From Ophiura sarsii (Eukaryota; Echinodermata; Ophiuroidea; Amphilepidida; Ophiuridae), in assembly GCA_035610835.1 (NCBI GenBank), contig CM069459.1, forward strand, positions 24,815,636 to 24,879,635: a stretch of DNA of 64,000 nt. Direction: 5' to 3'. The notes below the pieces were generated by a model. That model was not told the origin of the DNA and did no database searches. It saw only the letters and a program-made list of their open reading frames with translations. This document shows positions 11,928 through 22,334 of the stretch, piece after piece (position 1 is the first letter of the stretch; every line of letters begins with the position of its first letter). Position numbers and translations under genes: made by a program.

Positions 11928-13084
11928 TCAGCTCATTACAATACACTTTTACACGAAAGTGCAGTTTCACAGTTCAGTAAACATTTGTCTGTATTTTGGC
12001 AAAACAGATTTTAAGTTGGGTACCAAAATAATTCTACAAGTCTTCTCTATCCAAATATATTTTCATTTATATACTGCAAATTATTTAACCGGAGATATGA
12101 AGTTTTGAAAAGGTTTCGAATATTTTTAGGACACCCTGTATGTTTCTAAGTAAATGAGTTAAAATAAATCCAGTCTGCTTTCCTTTAAAACAAACAGTCA
12201 TTTTTAATGTGGTGTTTTATTTGAAAGTCAAAGGGCAATTCGAATGAAACTTGACACTAAATGTAGATCATAATTCAGGAAGTATGCAGTGGCTATGAAT
12301 GCCGTGGCTATGAATGGGATAATAAATGCACAATGTACAATGTATGTGAATACTCAGAATAGGCGTATATCATATTTTGGTTTAACATTTGTGATGCGAT
12401 CTGTGAAAACCCGCCACATGGTGGCATTTTATCATAAGAAAGCTAAAACTGTGCTGATTACAGAACTGTTTCGATCATTTTTCTACGATCACTACAAAAA
12501 AAGTTATGAGTGAATGATGATTGTGATGTCATCAAAAGCTACAAAACAAGAAATCATGAAAACAGGCCAAAAAAGATACATAGTATAATATAATAACATT
12601 ATAAGGTTTAATAATAAAAGTGACTTAAGTCAGTTTTTGAAGGTGAAATTTTATAAAAGATGATGATACAAAGTATTGGAAACTAATTTTCTTTAAAAAA
12701 ATCTATAAAAAAAAAGAAACAGTTTTTTTATTTTTTTTATTTTTTAAATTACCCATAATCCCTAGTTCACATTTTGCGACATCCGACGGGTTTTCACCGA
12801 TCACATCACATTTAGTTCTTCATCAGTACTCTGTTAGGGAAAGTGAGTACTTTGGTGGGGCGGGTCGAAAAGTTTGAGCCTTGGACGTCTTTTTTTTAAT
12901 CCCCAACAAAAATTAAGTGCCTTTTTACCACCAGGGGACCAAATTTGTTACTGACCCCCATATCTATGAACACTCATGCATGTAATACTGTAAAGGTTCA
13001 TGTGCTTTGGTTCATGTGTGTGCTTAGCAGGAGAAACATAGCCTATAGCAGGAGGATCAGCTAAAGTTGATCAACTGCTCGTCT
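11928..13084. repeat. Gene-free DNA with an inverted repeat at 12385-12810
   Basis: GTGATGCGATCTGTGAAAAC near 12390 is matched in reverse by GTTTTCACCGATCACATCAC near 12790, with AT-rich DNA between. GACACCCTGTA at 12133 is the inverse of the ACAGGGTGTC ends seen at 7.9-8.3 kb. Nothing coding was recognised. Confidence 0.35.
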
Positions 13085-13620
13085 GCTCGTCTGGTTTGTT
13101 TATTTGTTTAATTTGTTCATTTGTTCATTTGTTCATTTGTTCATTTGTTCATTTGTTCCCCGGGGGGGGGGGGGGGGGGCAGTCAAACATAATGGTGTAC
13201 ACATGCGTGACCAAATTTTTTCCAGACACCCCCTAAACAAGTTTTACCCGGCAAGCAAAATTACCCCCTAAACAAGTTTTTAGCGCGCTTTCCTTGCAAA
13301 TTTTGACCCCTAAACAAGTTCTTGCCAGAATATGACCCCTAAACAAGTTTTGTCTATTTAACGGGGAACAAAATAAGTTACCCTAAACACGTTCGACCTG
13401 TATTTTAAGCCGGGATTTTAAGCCACCCTTTTTCTTGAAAATCAGCGTTTTTGATACCCTTAACACGTCACACGCGTGACGCGTCCAACACTGAAAAAAC
13501 ACCCCCTTTTACGCGTTTTTTTGGTCACGCATGTGTACAACATTATGTTTGACTGGCCCCCCCGGGATTTGTTCATTTGTTTATTTGTTTATTTGTTTAT
13601 TTGTTTGTTGCTGTTTGTTT
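13085..13620 (+). repeat. TTTGTTCA/TTTGTTTA microsatellite interrupted by a MITE
   Basis: The units run at 13090-13158 and resume at 13567-13620, interrupted exactly by the element at 13159-13566. The apparent Leu/Cys/Phe-rich open frames downstream are readings of this simple repeat. Confidence 0.8.
13159..13566. mobile_element. MITE with CCCGGG poly-G ends inserted in a microsatellite
   Basis: The element starts CCC, then a run of about 18 G, then CAGTCAAACATAATG and ACATGCGTGACCAAA. It ends with the inverse TTTGGTCACGCATGTGTAC, CATTATGTTTGACTGG, CCCCCCCGGG. The terminal inverted repeats are about 45 bp. ATTTGTTC flanks both sides (13151-13158 and 13567-13574), which fits an 8-bp duplication, although the microsatellite context weakens this. 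The inside repeats CCCCTAAACAAGTT. A truncated relative lies at 40952-41150. Confidence 0.7.
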
Positions 13621-13723
13621 GTTGTTGTCTGTCTGCCTGTCCATCAACCAGACTGTCTCAATCAATGCCTATTTGTTTATTCTATTGGTTTATTCATCAA
13701 ATTTATTTTATTGAATAAATAAT

Positions 13724-14185
13724 ATATCGTCAGCCTGCTTTGATAATTGCCTAACTCACTTTTCAGCGAAATTGAGCTTTTTACATAAATCATTGACTTC
13801 ATTACATTATGCACATACTGTAATAATACCCAAGTCATTGACCAATCAAAAGTGTTGATAAATGCACAATTTAAATTCTGCCTAAGTCAGCATTGTGAGC
13901 TAGGCAGATTGTTATAATTATGTAAAATGTTTATAATGGGTTATATTAACTCGTATTAGGCCTATAACAAGCCACATATTTCACGTAAAGGTATATCCCC
14001 AATCTAATTCTATCCAACAGGTACTGCTCCTGTTGGAATTCACCTGCACTATTCATGGTGCTATTCAACATATCGTCAGCCTGCTTCGACAATTGCCTTA
14101 ACTCACTTTTCATAATTTTGTTGTTTTCTAAAAACTAGAAAAAATGAGTTAGGCAATTATCGAAGCAGGCTGACGATATAGACTC
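13724..14185. mobile_element. Inverted-repeat element with CGTCAGCCTGCTT ends, nested copy
   Basis: TATATCGTCAGCCTGCTT starts at 13725, recurs directly at about 14071, and appears inverted at 14163-14180 (GAAGCAGGCTGACGATATA). The last two form a hairpin of about 110 bp (14069-14181) that includes TGCCTTAACTCACTTTT and AAAATGAGTTAGGCA. This looks like one element with a second, shorter palindromic copy at its right end. Confidence 0.6.
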
Positions 14186-14710
14186 AGATAAACTGGCATG
14201 AATTAAATTTATTTTATTGGGTTTATTATCGTTTGTTTACTTGTTATAGTCGATCCATGCGTAACAAGCTTGGGTCCAAATAGGATTTTGTATTTCTTAT
14301 GAATTTCACATTCACCTCTTGCTTTTCTGCATAAATAAAAAGCCAGTATGTCAAATAGTTAGACAATTCAATACAATGTAGACATACCTATGTCAATATG
14401 TCAATAATCACAATAGGCTTTATGTCAAATGGGTAAATTGTCAAAAGATCAATACGTCTCAATAGGGCTAAGGCCCAGTCAACCGATAAGATACAAACCA
14501 CTTTCCTCGAAAACAAGGAACAAGTCAACTCGTCAACAAATACAATATTTCAGGGGGTTACATGAGCTTTTATAGTTTTAAATTACAATTTCCCCCTCCC
14601 TCAAATATTTCCCCCTCCCCCTTGCAGACACTTGTTTGTTCCATGCTAGCCTCATCTACCGATCCACAAGGGAAGAAGGAGAAAGTGTAGGAATGAAAAC
14701 ATCTTGTTTT
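14186..14710. other. Gene-free stretch
   Basis: Nothing coding is recognisable. Repeated TATGTCAATATGTCAATA-type sequence occurs around 14345-14430. Confidence 0.3.
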
Positions 14711-14951
14711 AATAATACTTTCCACACGCTGTGGTTTTACCCAAAGCAGATTTTTCAGAAACCTATCCTAAGTTTCAAAGTCTATCTCAAGGATTACTGA
14801 ACCAATACTAGGCATGTTTGTACTTATTTCTATGCATTTCTTATGGTCCTTCCAAATATGGTAATGAAATTCAATAATTTTGACATTTTTGAAACATTTT
14901 TTGAAAATTTGGAATGTCGTCTGCAGCCGCCTGCCGCATGGATAGTGTTAA
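14711..14951 (-). mobile_element. TTAA-type MITE, copy A
   Basis: This is a reverse-orientation copy of the family ending TTAACACTTTCCAC and GGCAGGCG. Here it ends CCGCCTGCCGCATGGATAGTGTTAA at 14927-14951, and the left end has decayed to TAATACTTTCCACACGC. The internal block GATTTTTCAGAAACC and TACTGAACCAATACTAGG is shared with copies at 47585 and 50841. TTAA target sites are typical of piggyBac-type elements; the class is inferred from the target alone. Confidence 0.65.
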
Positions 14952-15249
14952 CATGACCCAAGTTCCAGGTTTTGACCCTACAATGGCTATTGATAATCAA
15001 TTTCTATGTACGTATTATGTATTGGTAATGGGACTACACAATAAAGATGTTGATAAGTTCTATAAAGTATTGATTAAATATCTTAAAAATCACTTGATGA
15101 CGATATCAATCAAGCCGTAAACAGTTCTGTGGCATTGAAAAATAATAATCCTCCTTAAGGTCAGTACAGTCATTAAGTTATCTTGATGCTTGAATAAATC
15201 CATTTTTAAAGAAATACTGCTGTATTGGGGAATGTGTGTTTGATACAAT

Positions 15250-15540
15250 TTGAGTAGGGATAGGGGGGGGGGGCTTACTCAAATTATTTTTGACAAGGGT
15301 GTGCTGCTGAAGCTTTTAAAAAAAGGGTAATTTTCAAGAAAAAGGTAGTTTCAAGAAAAAGGTATTTTTTTAAGAAAACAGGTATTTTTTAAGAAAAAAG
15401 GTACTTTTTAAGAAAAAAGGTACTTTTTAAGAAAAATGGTAGGCCTACTTTTTAAGATTTTTTTAAACTTTTTCAAGAAAATGAGCACTTTTTCAAGAAA
15501 AAATAGTTTTTTTCTTCAAAATCCTGTTGATTTTTACATG
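15250..15540 (+). repeat. G-run head and AAGAAAAAGGTA tandem repeat
   Basis: A G-run at about 15262-15272 followed by CTTACTCAAATT and GGGTGTGCTGCTG resembles the head of the poly-G element at 4513. It is followed by about eight units of an 18-bp A-rich repeat, AAGAAAAAGGTACTTTTT and variants, to about 15500. It is probably a degenerate, expanded member of that family. Confidence 0.5.
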
Positions 15541-15786
15541 TTCAGGGGGTCAAATTGGTGGGCAAAAAATTGCAAAATCCTCATTTGATTAGACATTTTG
15601 GTAATCGAAGGCAGTAAATGTTAGGGGTGTTTGGAATATTGCCTGACAGCCTGTCCATCTTTTAATATCCTTTAACTATTCTGACAATTGTAAAATCACT
15701 TGATTCAGCCTAATTCAATTCTAAAATACTCTTACTTTCCTACTATGTACTTCATGATTTGAAAAATCTCTATTATTTTCAGAACT

Positions 15787-16004
15787 ATACACTTTCCACG
15801 CGGCAGGCGTCTGCAGACGACATTCCAAAATGTTACAAATATTTTAAAAATGTCAAAATTATTGAATTTCATTACCAAAGTTGGAATCACCATGAGAAAT
15901 GCATTGATAAAGTACAAAATGCCTGAAAGTTAGGAAAGGTTTTTGAAAAATCTGTTTTGTTGTATATCGTAAAACTAATACTATAGCCGTGTGGAAAGTG
16001 TTAA
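15787..16004 (+). mobile_element. TTAA-type MITE, copy B
   Basis: This copy starts ATACACTTTCCACGCGGCAG at the left with GTCTGCAGACGACATTCC inside, and ends CCGTGTGGAAAGTG followed by TTAA. The terminal inverted repeats are about 14 bp. The left TTAA has mutated. It is the clearest full-length non-interrupted copy with a good right end. Confidence 0.7.
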
Positions 16005-16824
16005 TTATTAAAAGAAGGTAAACCTCGCAGTGACATCTGCATAATATAGTTCAAGATGGAGACCAATTTGCCTAAATTCTGTTCACTCTAAAATACTTTC
16101 AATTCATCAGGTGAACTGTGCTATATCAAATCATACCGATAGTCATGTACCACATAAACATCAGCAGTGCAAGAAACCACCTGTAGTCAACCTGTACTTC
16201 GCCTTTGCCTGACACATAGCTGTACTGACGGCAGTGTATGGGTGCACTGCACCGGGGCACTGCAGAGCTCATTCACAGCTACTCTCAGCCTCAGATCGAC
16301 TTACCTTTAATTATTTTATCGTTGTTTAAATCCATTCTGTGCCACAGACTAACAGAGCTAATAATTTTCTCGAAAAAGAGCACCTTGTTACAATACAATC
16401 CAGTTCCGAATCCGTGCGTTCCCCTCAGATTTCGGTAAAATATAGCGATCCGTGCTGCTATTCCATAGCTATATCAGTGGTTGTGTCCTCCATGCCATGT
16501 TTTGTTTTTATCATTTTTCGTCTGCTATTTTCCGGAAGTTGATTTACCGTATGGCCGGGTTGCCAGTTGAATTGCATTGCATGATCGATCGATTGATTCC
16601 CTAAAATGGTGAGGCTGCAATCAACATTTTTGCTACATTTATGATCAACGGGATGATCAAAGCATGTCAAAACAATTTACTCGCTCCCGGGAGCGAATTT
16701 ATTTACCGTAAACAACATTTAGATCGAAACTGATATACATGTATGTATACAAGTGTTTTGCACGTGTACATTACATAATTACATCCGTTGGCGAAAAAAT
16801 ATCAAACAAGGTTTTAGCAGTTAG
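16005..16824. other. Gene-free stretch
   Basis: No splice-bounded exon or structured RNA was recognised. The small open frames here have no family resemblance. Confidence 0.3.
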
Positions 16825-17220
16825 ATACACCGTAAAAAATCATTGTAGAATTTACATGTAAAACATTGTCAATTTTTTGACCAAGTCCTAAATTTCATCA
16901 ATTGTAAATTTTACAGGGGTTTGTTGGCAGATTGGCTGCCAGCCTTTTTACCGTTAATTTTACAACATTTTCAACAAACTGTAAATTTTACTTTGCATTG
17001 TAAAAAAAAGCAGTAAAATACTGTACAATAAACAGTATATTGTTTTTTGTGCATTTTTACAGTAATTAGTTTAAGAAACTGTAAAATTTTACAATGTCCC
17101 GTTAAATTTGACAGCTATACTGTAAATTTTTACAGTACAATATAAATTTTACAGGGGTTTGTTGGCAGATTGGCTGCCAGCCTTTTTACCGTTAATTTTA
17201 CAACATTTTTTAACAGTGTA
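16825..17220. mobile_element. Inverted-repeat element with TACACCGTAAAAAAT ends
   Basis: The left end TACACCGTAAAAAATCATTG is mirrored by ACATTTTTTAACAGTGTA at 17204-17221. Inside, a block of about 60 bp (TTTTACAGGGGTTTGTTGGC through GTTAATTTTACAACATTT) occurs twice, near 16911 and 17149, and TGTAAAATTTACA-type motifs are frequent. The repetition suggests internal duplication after insertion. Confidence 0.5.
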
Positions 17221-17230
17221 CGGACAATTC

Positions 17231-17305
17231 TACGACCCCGGGATTCGAACCAGTATCCTTTCGTTCATTATGGGCCCTGTTCGATAGCCATTAGACCACG
17301 AGGAG
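17231..17305 (-). pseudogene. tRNA-like sequence, probable SINE head or tRNA pseudogene
   Basis: Read on the minus strand, it has a box A-like TGGTCTAATGGCTA and a box B GGTTCGAATCC at tRNA-like spacing, but the acceptor ends do not pair and the T stem has mismatches. It lies just outside the element ending near 17220. It could be a tRNA-derived SINE remnant. Confidence 0.4.
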
Positions 17306-17373
17306 CTGGCTGACAGCGATTGGAATTTTCATCGATATGATTTGTACGGAATAAAGCTAATCTGTTGTAACGC

Positions 17374-18400
17374 AGTGGCGTATCCAGGGGCATGGTCTGC
17401 CCCCCCCCCCTCCATTGACAAAATATTAATACAAAAGGAAGAGGAGAAGAAGGATGAAGATGAGAAGAATGAGAAAGAGTAAAAGGAGGGAGAGAAGGAG
17501 GTAGGGCAGGAGAAAGGGCAGGGCGTAGGCGGCGCAAATGGGGGGTTACGAGGTCACGTCCCCATAATTTTTATGTGGGGGACGTTAAAAGCGTTATACT
17601 GGACCTTTTTAGTGTTAAAAATGCAAATGTTTGCACGCTTTGGTTTGAACAAGATGGCTTTAGGAAAGTTTTCCATGACCATTTTAGTTTAAAAACTGAA
17701 ATATTTTGCGCGGTTCGCGCGCATTTTTCTACAGCTTTCAACCTTACTAATGGGTCTCAAACCACACCAAATATTCTAAATATCATGTAGAGGACGTTTA
17801 AAACGTCATACTGTACCTTTTTAGTGTTAAAAATCACAATTTTGCGCGCGAATTAGTTTCAATTTTTCAATATTTTCAGGCATTTTTTCTGCACCATTAT
17901 TTCATAGATTGGAAATTTGTCCGCGCTTCGCGCACATGTTTAATACAGGTTTCAACATTAGTAATGGATCTCGAACCACCCTTTAAAAAAATCGTCTTGT
18001 TTCAGAATGCTGAATCTTTGCCTTAAAATGCCTTAAACCCACCAAGAGCTTCCAGGGACCCCAACGCGGGCACTGGACCCCCACCCACTTGATGTGGTGG
18101 ATGATGTGTAACTTTTAATTTGAATGTGCCCATTTTGTGATTGGATTTTACTCTAATATAGTAACACCTATATGCAGGAAATATTGGTTTTTTAGTAATA
18201 CTAATAGGCACTGTTAGAAAATGTCTAAATTACTGCTTCAGAATGCTGAATATTTGCCTTAAAAATGCCGAAAACCCTTGAGCTTCCATGGGCTTTTTCC
18301 CTTGACCCCACCCACTGGTCGCTCCACTCGCTTCGCTCAGTCTGAAGGATACAACATTTGGTTGGCCCCCATCAAAACAGTCCTGGATTGATACGCCCTT
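17374..18400. mobile_element. Possible old element with CAGTGGCGTATCC end
   Basis: CAGTGGCGTATCCAGG at 17374 resembles the widespread hAT-like terminus CAGTGGCGTA, and CCTGGATTGATACGCCCTTG at about 18382-18400 is a decayed inverse. The inside carries repeated GGACCTTTTTAGTGTTAAAA (also at 28930 and 29070) and CGCGCTTCGCGC-type motifs. The flanking 8 bases match only partly, so the boundaries are tentative. Confidence 0.3.
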
Positions 18401-18983
18401 GTTTTAACAATATGCCTAGGTGACGTGCGTAAGTCGAATATGTATAGCGTACAGCATGCTTCCTGTGAACTACGCCCGAGCTTCGATGTTATTATTACGC
18501 ATTTGAACTAGCCTATCCATATGTTAGTTACGGTTAATTATTTCACGGCCCGGGCCCCGCGACGACTCGCACCAACATTGAAACTGAACCTAATTCGCCC
18601 TGTACCCCCTTAAGGCCATGTGTTTCGAACTCGCCACCCTTCGCGTTGCATTTCCAGATACTTACATTTCATACCATCTGAGACTGGAATTAGCATATCG
18701 CAATAACTATATTGGTCTACCCCATATTAAACAAAAATATTTTTTCTGAATGGAGATCTCATAAGAGAATGTCTCTGAAAATCCAAGCCAACCCCTAAAT
18801 CGGGCCCTAAATCTGTGAAATGTTGCCAGGGTAATTATTACGTACATTTGTTGTACTCTATTATATTGTGAATCAGATTAAATGTAAAATGTCGCTGTTA
18901 TTGAATTGGTTTGATTCAATTGCTGAAAAAGAAATCGATCAAACCAGGGACAGTATCACACTACCGTGATCCAGACGACTACC
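18401..18983. other. Gene-free stretch
   Basis: No coding or RNA signal is seen. A block with CATGTGTTTCGAACTCGCC and CTTTCGCGTT-type sequence near 18617 is echoed near 24331. Confidence 0.25.
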
Positions 18984-19270
18984 GGGGGGGGGGGGGGGGG
19001 GGGGGGGGGTTCTCACATTGATATGGTATACGTATATGTGCCTGCCTTTTGGGGTGCCTTTTCGCAAAAATTGGTATATCGATGGGGTGGTTTTCATCAC
19101 AGATCAAAGCGCACAATTGGCATAAATATTTTAAGGCATTTTTGGTAAAAAGCGCCCAATTTGATGGGTGGGAAATTGGCCAAAAAATAGGTATAGAGAA
19201 AGTCACATTTTCGAAGTCCGGCAGGCACATCCACGTGCGATTTTGGCGAAAGTAACCCCCCCCCCCCGGG
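18984..19270. mobile_element. MITE with long G-run and C-run termini
   Basis: The element is bounded by a run of about 26 G at 18984 and CCCCCCCCCCCCGGG ending at 19270. The flanks are CGACTACC (18976-18983) and TGACTACC (19271-19278), a 7-of-8 match for an 8-bp duplication, with the left CCC lost. The short inside encodes nothing recognisable. Confidence 0.55.
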
Positions 19271-19369
19271 TGACTACCATATGACTGCAGCGATGTGTTC
19301 GGCTCGGATGATCATGTTACATGCTTATTTATGCTGGATGGGGTGGGGGTAAATGTAGGGGGTCATGTA

Positions 19370-19980
19370 ACAGCAAAGTTGCACTAGGTATAGGAAATCA
19401 TTGATTTGTGTGTGATTTCTGTCATAATGTGTGCTATCTGACGAGCCAGATGAATGGGTCTGGAGTGATAACCGCACTTTGCGGGACAAAGGGTGTAACT
19501 AGCTGTGAGAGAATAAGTGTCTTAGCTGATTTAAGGCCTAAAAAAAAGTTTGATTGGCGTAACCCGATCGACCCTAAATACATCGCCGACCCTGAATATT
19601 TTTTTAATTATTTTGAGGGGGAAAAACACACACACAAAAAAAAAATGAAATCTGAAGTTTGTTATTGTTTATAACTTCAGAAACTTGTACTCATAGAGTC
19701 TGTTGGTTTCTATAAATAAAAAGAAAAATGTTTAAAGAAAAGGGAATTTTTGCCGTCTCTTCATTTGTGTGTACTGCTGTCTTTTAAGTGTTCAAAAGTA
19801 GATGATTTAAAATTAAATAATAAAAAAAATAAAAAAATACCGACCGACCTACCCTATTTGTTTTGGTCATGTTACGCCAATCAAACCTCTTTTTTTTTAG
19901 GCCTAATAGCTGTGAGTTTTTTTCAGTGCGTAATCACACACAAATCAATGATTTCCTATACCAAGTGCAACTATATTTAT
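19370..19980. mobile_element. Foldback element with AGTTGCACTAGGTATAGG ends
   Basis: AGTTGCACTAGGTATAGGAA at about 19376 is repeated in reverse near 19956-19975 (TTCCTATACCAAGTGCAACT). The arms continue: AGGCCTAAAAAAAAGTTTGA near 19535 pairs with the inverse near 19880. A solo left end of the same family lies at 49628-49690. Apparent open frames are readings of the two arms. Confidence 0.6.
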
Positions 19981-20339
19981 AGCGCGCTATAAAGTCAAAA
20001 AAGGTTGCCTTCAAGTTATATTCGATTGGCCCAACAATGGGCCGTGTCAGATCACTGCGCATGAATGGTATAAATCCCTAAGCTACATTAGTCTCAGATT
20101 GAATAGAACAGGCAGATTACAATTTACAAATCCCTGTATGTAGTCCGTTCCCTTGGCTGGGAAATGGCAACAGTGGTAATGGTCAGAAGTCACAAACTGG
20201 TCCAAAAAATGTTTCACTTCTAATAATGTTGAGAAATGCACCAATTCTGATTAAACGGGAAAAACTTAAGTTTTACATACTTAATGACCCACAAACTATA
20301 TATTGTTGGAAAGCTTATGATTCAAGGTTTTTCATTTTT

Positions 20340-20720
20340 CCAAAAATAATCAAATTATACAGGGTGTGTAACATTTTTGCAGGGTGGAACATAAAAACAG
20401 TTGATCGTTTTTGCTCCTCACAAAATATTTTGATAGTTTGTACAATTAGGGTTTAGCTGAAGATAGTCACCAAAATCAGAACAACCGCAGAAGGTGCTAC
20501 CAAATTTGCTAAGAATCACCTGCCCAAAATGTACACAGGAAAAGTACAGGGTGTCTAAAATTATGATGAAATAATGCATAAAATGAAGGTTTGTATATAA
20601 TATTCTATGAATTTAGTTAGCATGGACTATTTAATTTAAAGGAAAATGGTTATCAAAATGAACTACATGAATATCATTAAAGTTCCTTTTATTTTGAATA
20701 CAGGGTGGTCCAAAATAGGT
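20340..20720 (+). repeat. Cluster of ACAGGGTG motifs
   Basis: TATACAGGGTGTGTAAC (20355), GTACAGGGTGTCTAAAATT (20544) and ATACAGGGTGGTCCAAAAT (20699) occur within 360 bp, all in the same direction. They resemble transposon termini, as at 7.9-8.3 kb and 27.6 kb, but no inverse partners are evident. Confidence 0.35.
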
Positions 20721-21100
20721 CTAAATAGCAATTTTTCATAAATCTATGAACAATTCTGGGAAGAAACACTTCTGGTTTTTTTAGTTAAATGTTTTACTAC
20801 CCAGGGTAGAAAAGGACCGAAGAGTCACACAAATGAAATAGAGAGACCGCGATTTGGCCATTGTTTAATCAATAAAATGAATAAAACTGTGTATTTTTTA
20901 CGTTAAAACACTCCCTGAATTGAACATCATATTCTAGTAGAGAATGTCTAGATAACAATTCAATATTATTATTCATAGTAGCAGGCACATGTTATTAACA
21001 CATATGAGAAGTTTGAAAACTTTCCTATGTATACTTTTAAAATGGCATCAGTAAATTTTCAAAAGTTCTAGTTTTCCGCTATTTTGTGTAGAAACTTATG

Positions 21101-21211
21101 GGCGCCTCACCCACCGGCGCCTCACCCACCGGCGCCTCACTAACCGGCGCCTCACCCACCGGCGCCTCACCCACCGGCGCCTCACCCACCGGCGCCTCAC
21201 CCACCGGCTCC
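21101..21211 (+). repeat. 15-bp GC-rich minisatellite
   Basis: Seven units of GGCGCCTCACCCACC, with one carrying TAACC and the last decaying, lie in AT-rich surroundings. Confidence 0.9.
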
Positions 21212-22334
21212 ACCCTTGACTCACTCGACGTTTAGATTGATAACTTCACTGTTGCTAAACATGTGGCTTTAATCCTTTTTTTATTCGGTAGCTGGATAAA
21301 TTGCCTTTAATATGATACCAAAAATGTTATGTTTTTTTGACAACTTCTATTTAAAATAGAGACACGTATCACGATTTTAAGGATTTTTTGAAACGGCCCC
21401 ACCTTATTTGATATACCTATTATAGTCGATTCGCAGACATTGGCCGATGTTAGCGACTTACCATTTCAGAAAAGAGGTAACAGAAGCAAAAGAGGGGGAG
21501 GCACTCGAATTTAATCGTAATATGCAAGGTTAATACCGTGTCTTCATCACATGTACTACTGTGATGTAGTCACCACTATGTACCTAGTGACAGGGAACTT
21601 GCGTTTGGATTATCGGCATAACGACAAAGAAATGTATTGTTATTCAGATAAATTGATAAAGGTATTCAGGTGGTCTCATAGCCAGAAATACATAAAGTAA
21701 CGTTTACAATCCGTTGCATCTTGGTTGATATAACTGTTTTTCCATTTAATTAGGACAAATGGTTTTGTACCTAGGTATAATATAAGAAAATGATTATTGA
21801 ATTATTTTCCGGTTTTTTCTCGCAAATAAATAAAAAAAACTGTTATTTTCATTTCAATGTTTCCTTTATTCCACGTGCATAATAAAAACGGAAAATAATA
21901 AAAAGTATTCACTAAATTATGAATAGGTAAAATGACATACATACTATCTTTCGAAACCTGTATACGGTCGATGATGGTCGATTTGTTTCTATTGTGGTAA
22001 CCGCTTCCAAAGGGATAACACATTTGAAGCTGCTGGATTAAGTTTTTGGTTGTCGTGATTGTAAAGCTATATGATCAGCCCTATTCATAAAGCCGCGCTA
22101 TCATGAATAGCATTTGATTATGGAGCGCAAATAATCATGATAATAACATCTATAAATGTACCGCTGTTTCATCATTGGTCGAAATGGGTTCCTCTAACGC
22201 CCAATGGACGAGGTCCAAAATCGATACCGATGCGCCAGAGTTTATGAATCTACTATAGTGACCTGTGACCTAATGAAAATTGCATGTGGACTTTTTCCGA
22301 ACCAGCGTTTGTAACGGGATGTGTACACTTGTAC
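21212..22334. other. Gene-free stretch
   Basis: AT-rich DNA without recognisable exons, structured RNA or inverted repeats. Confidence 0.3.
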
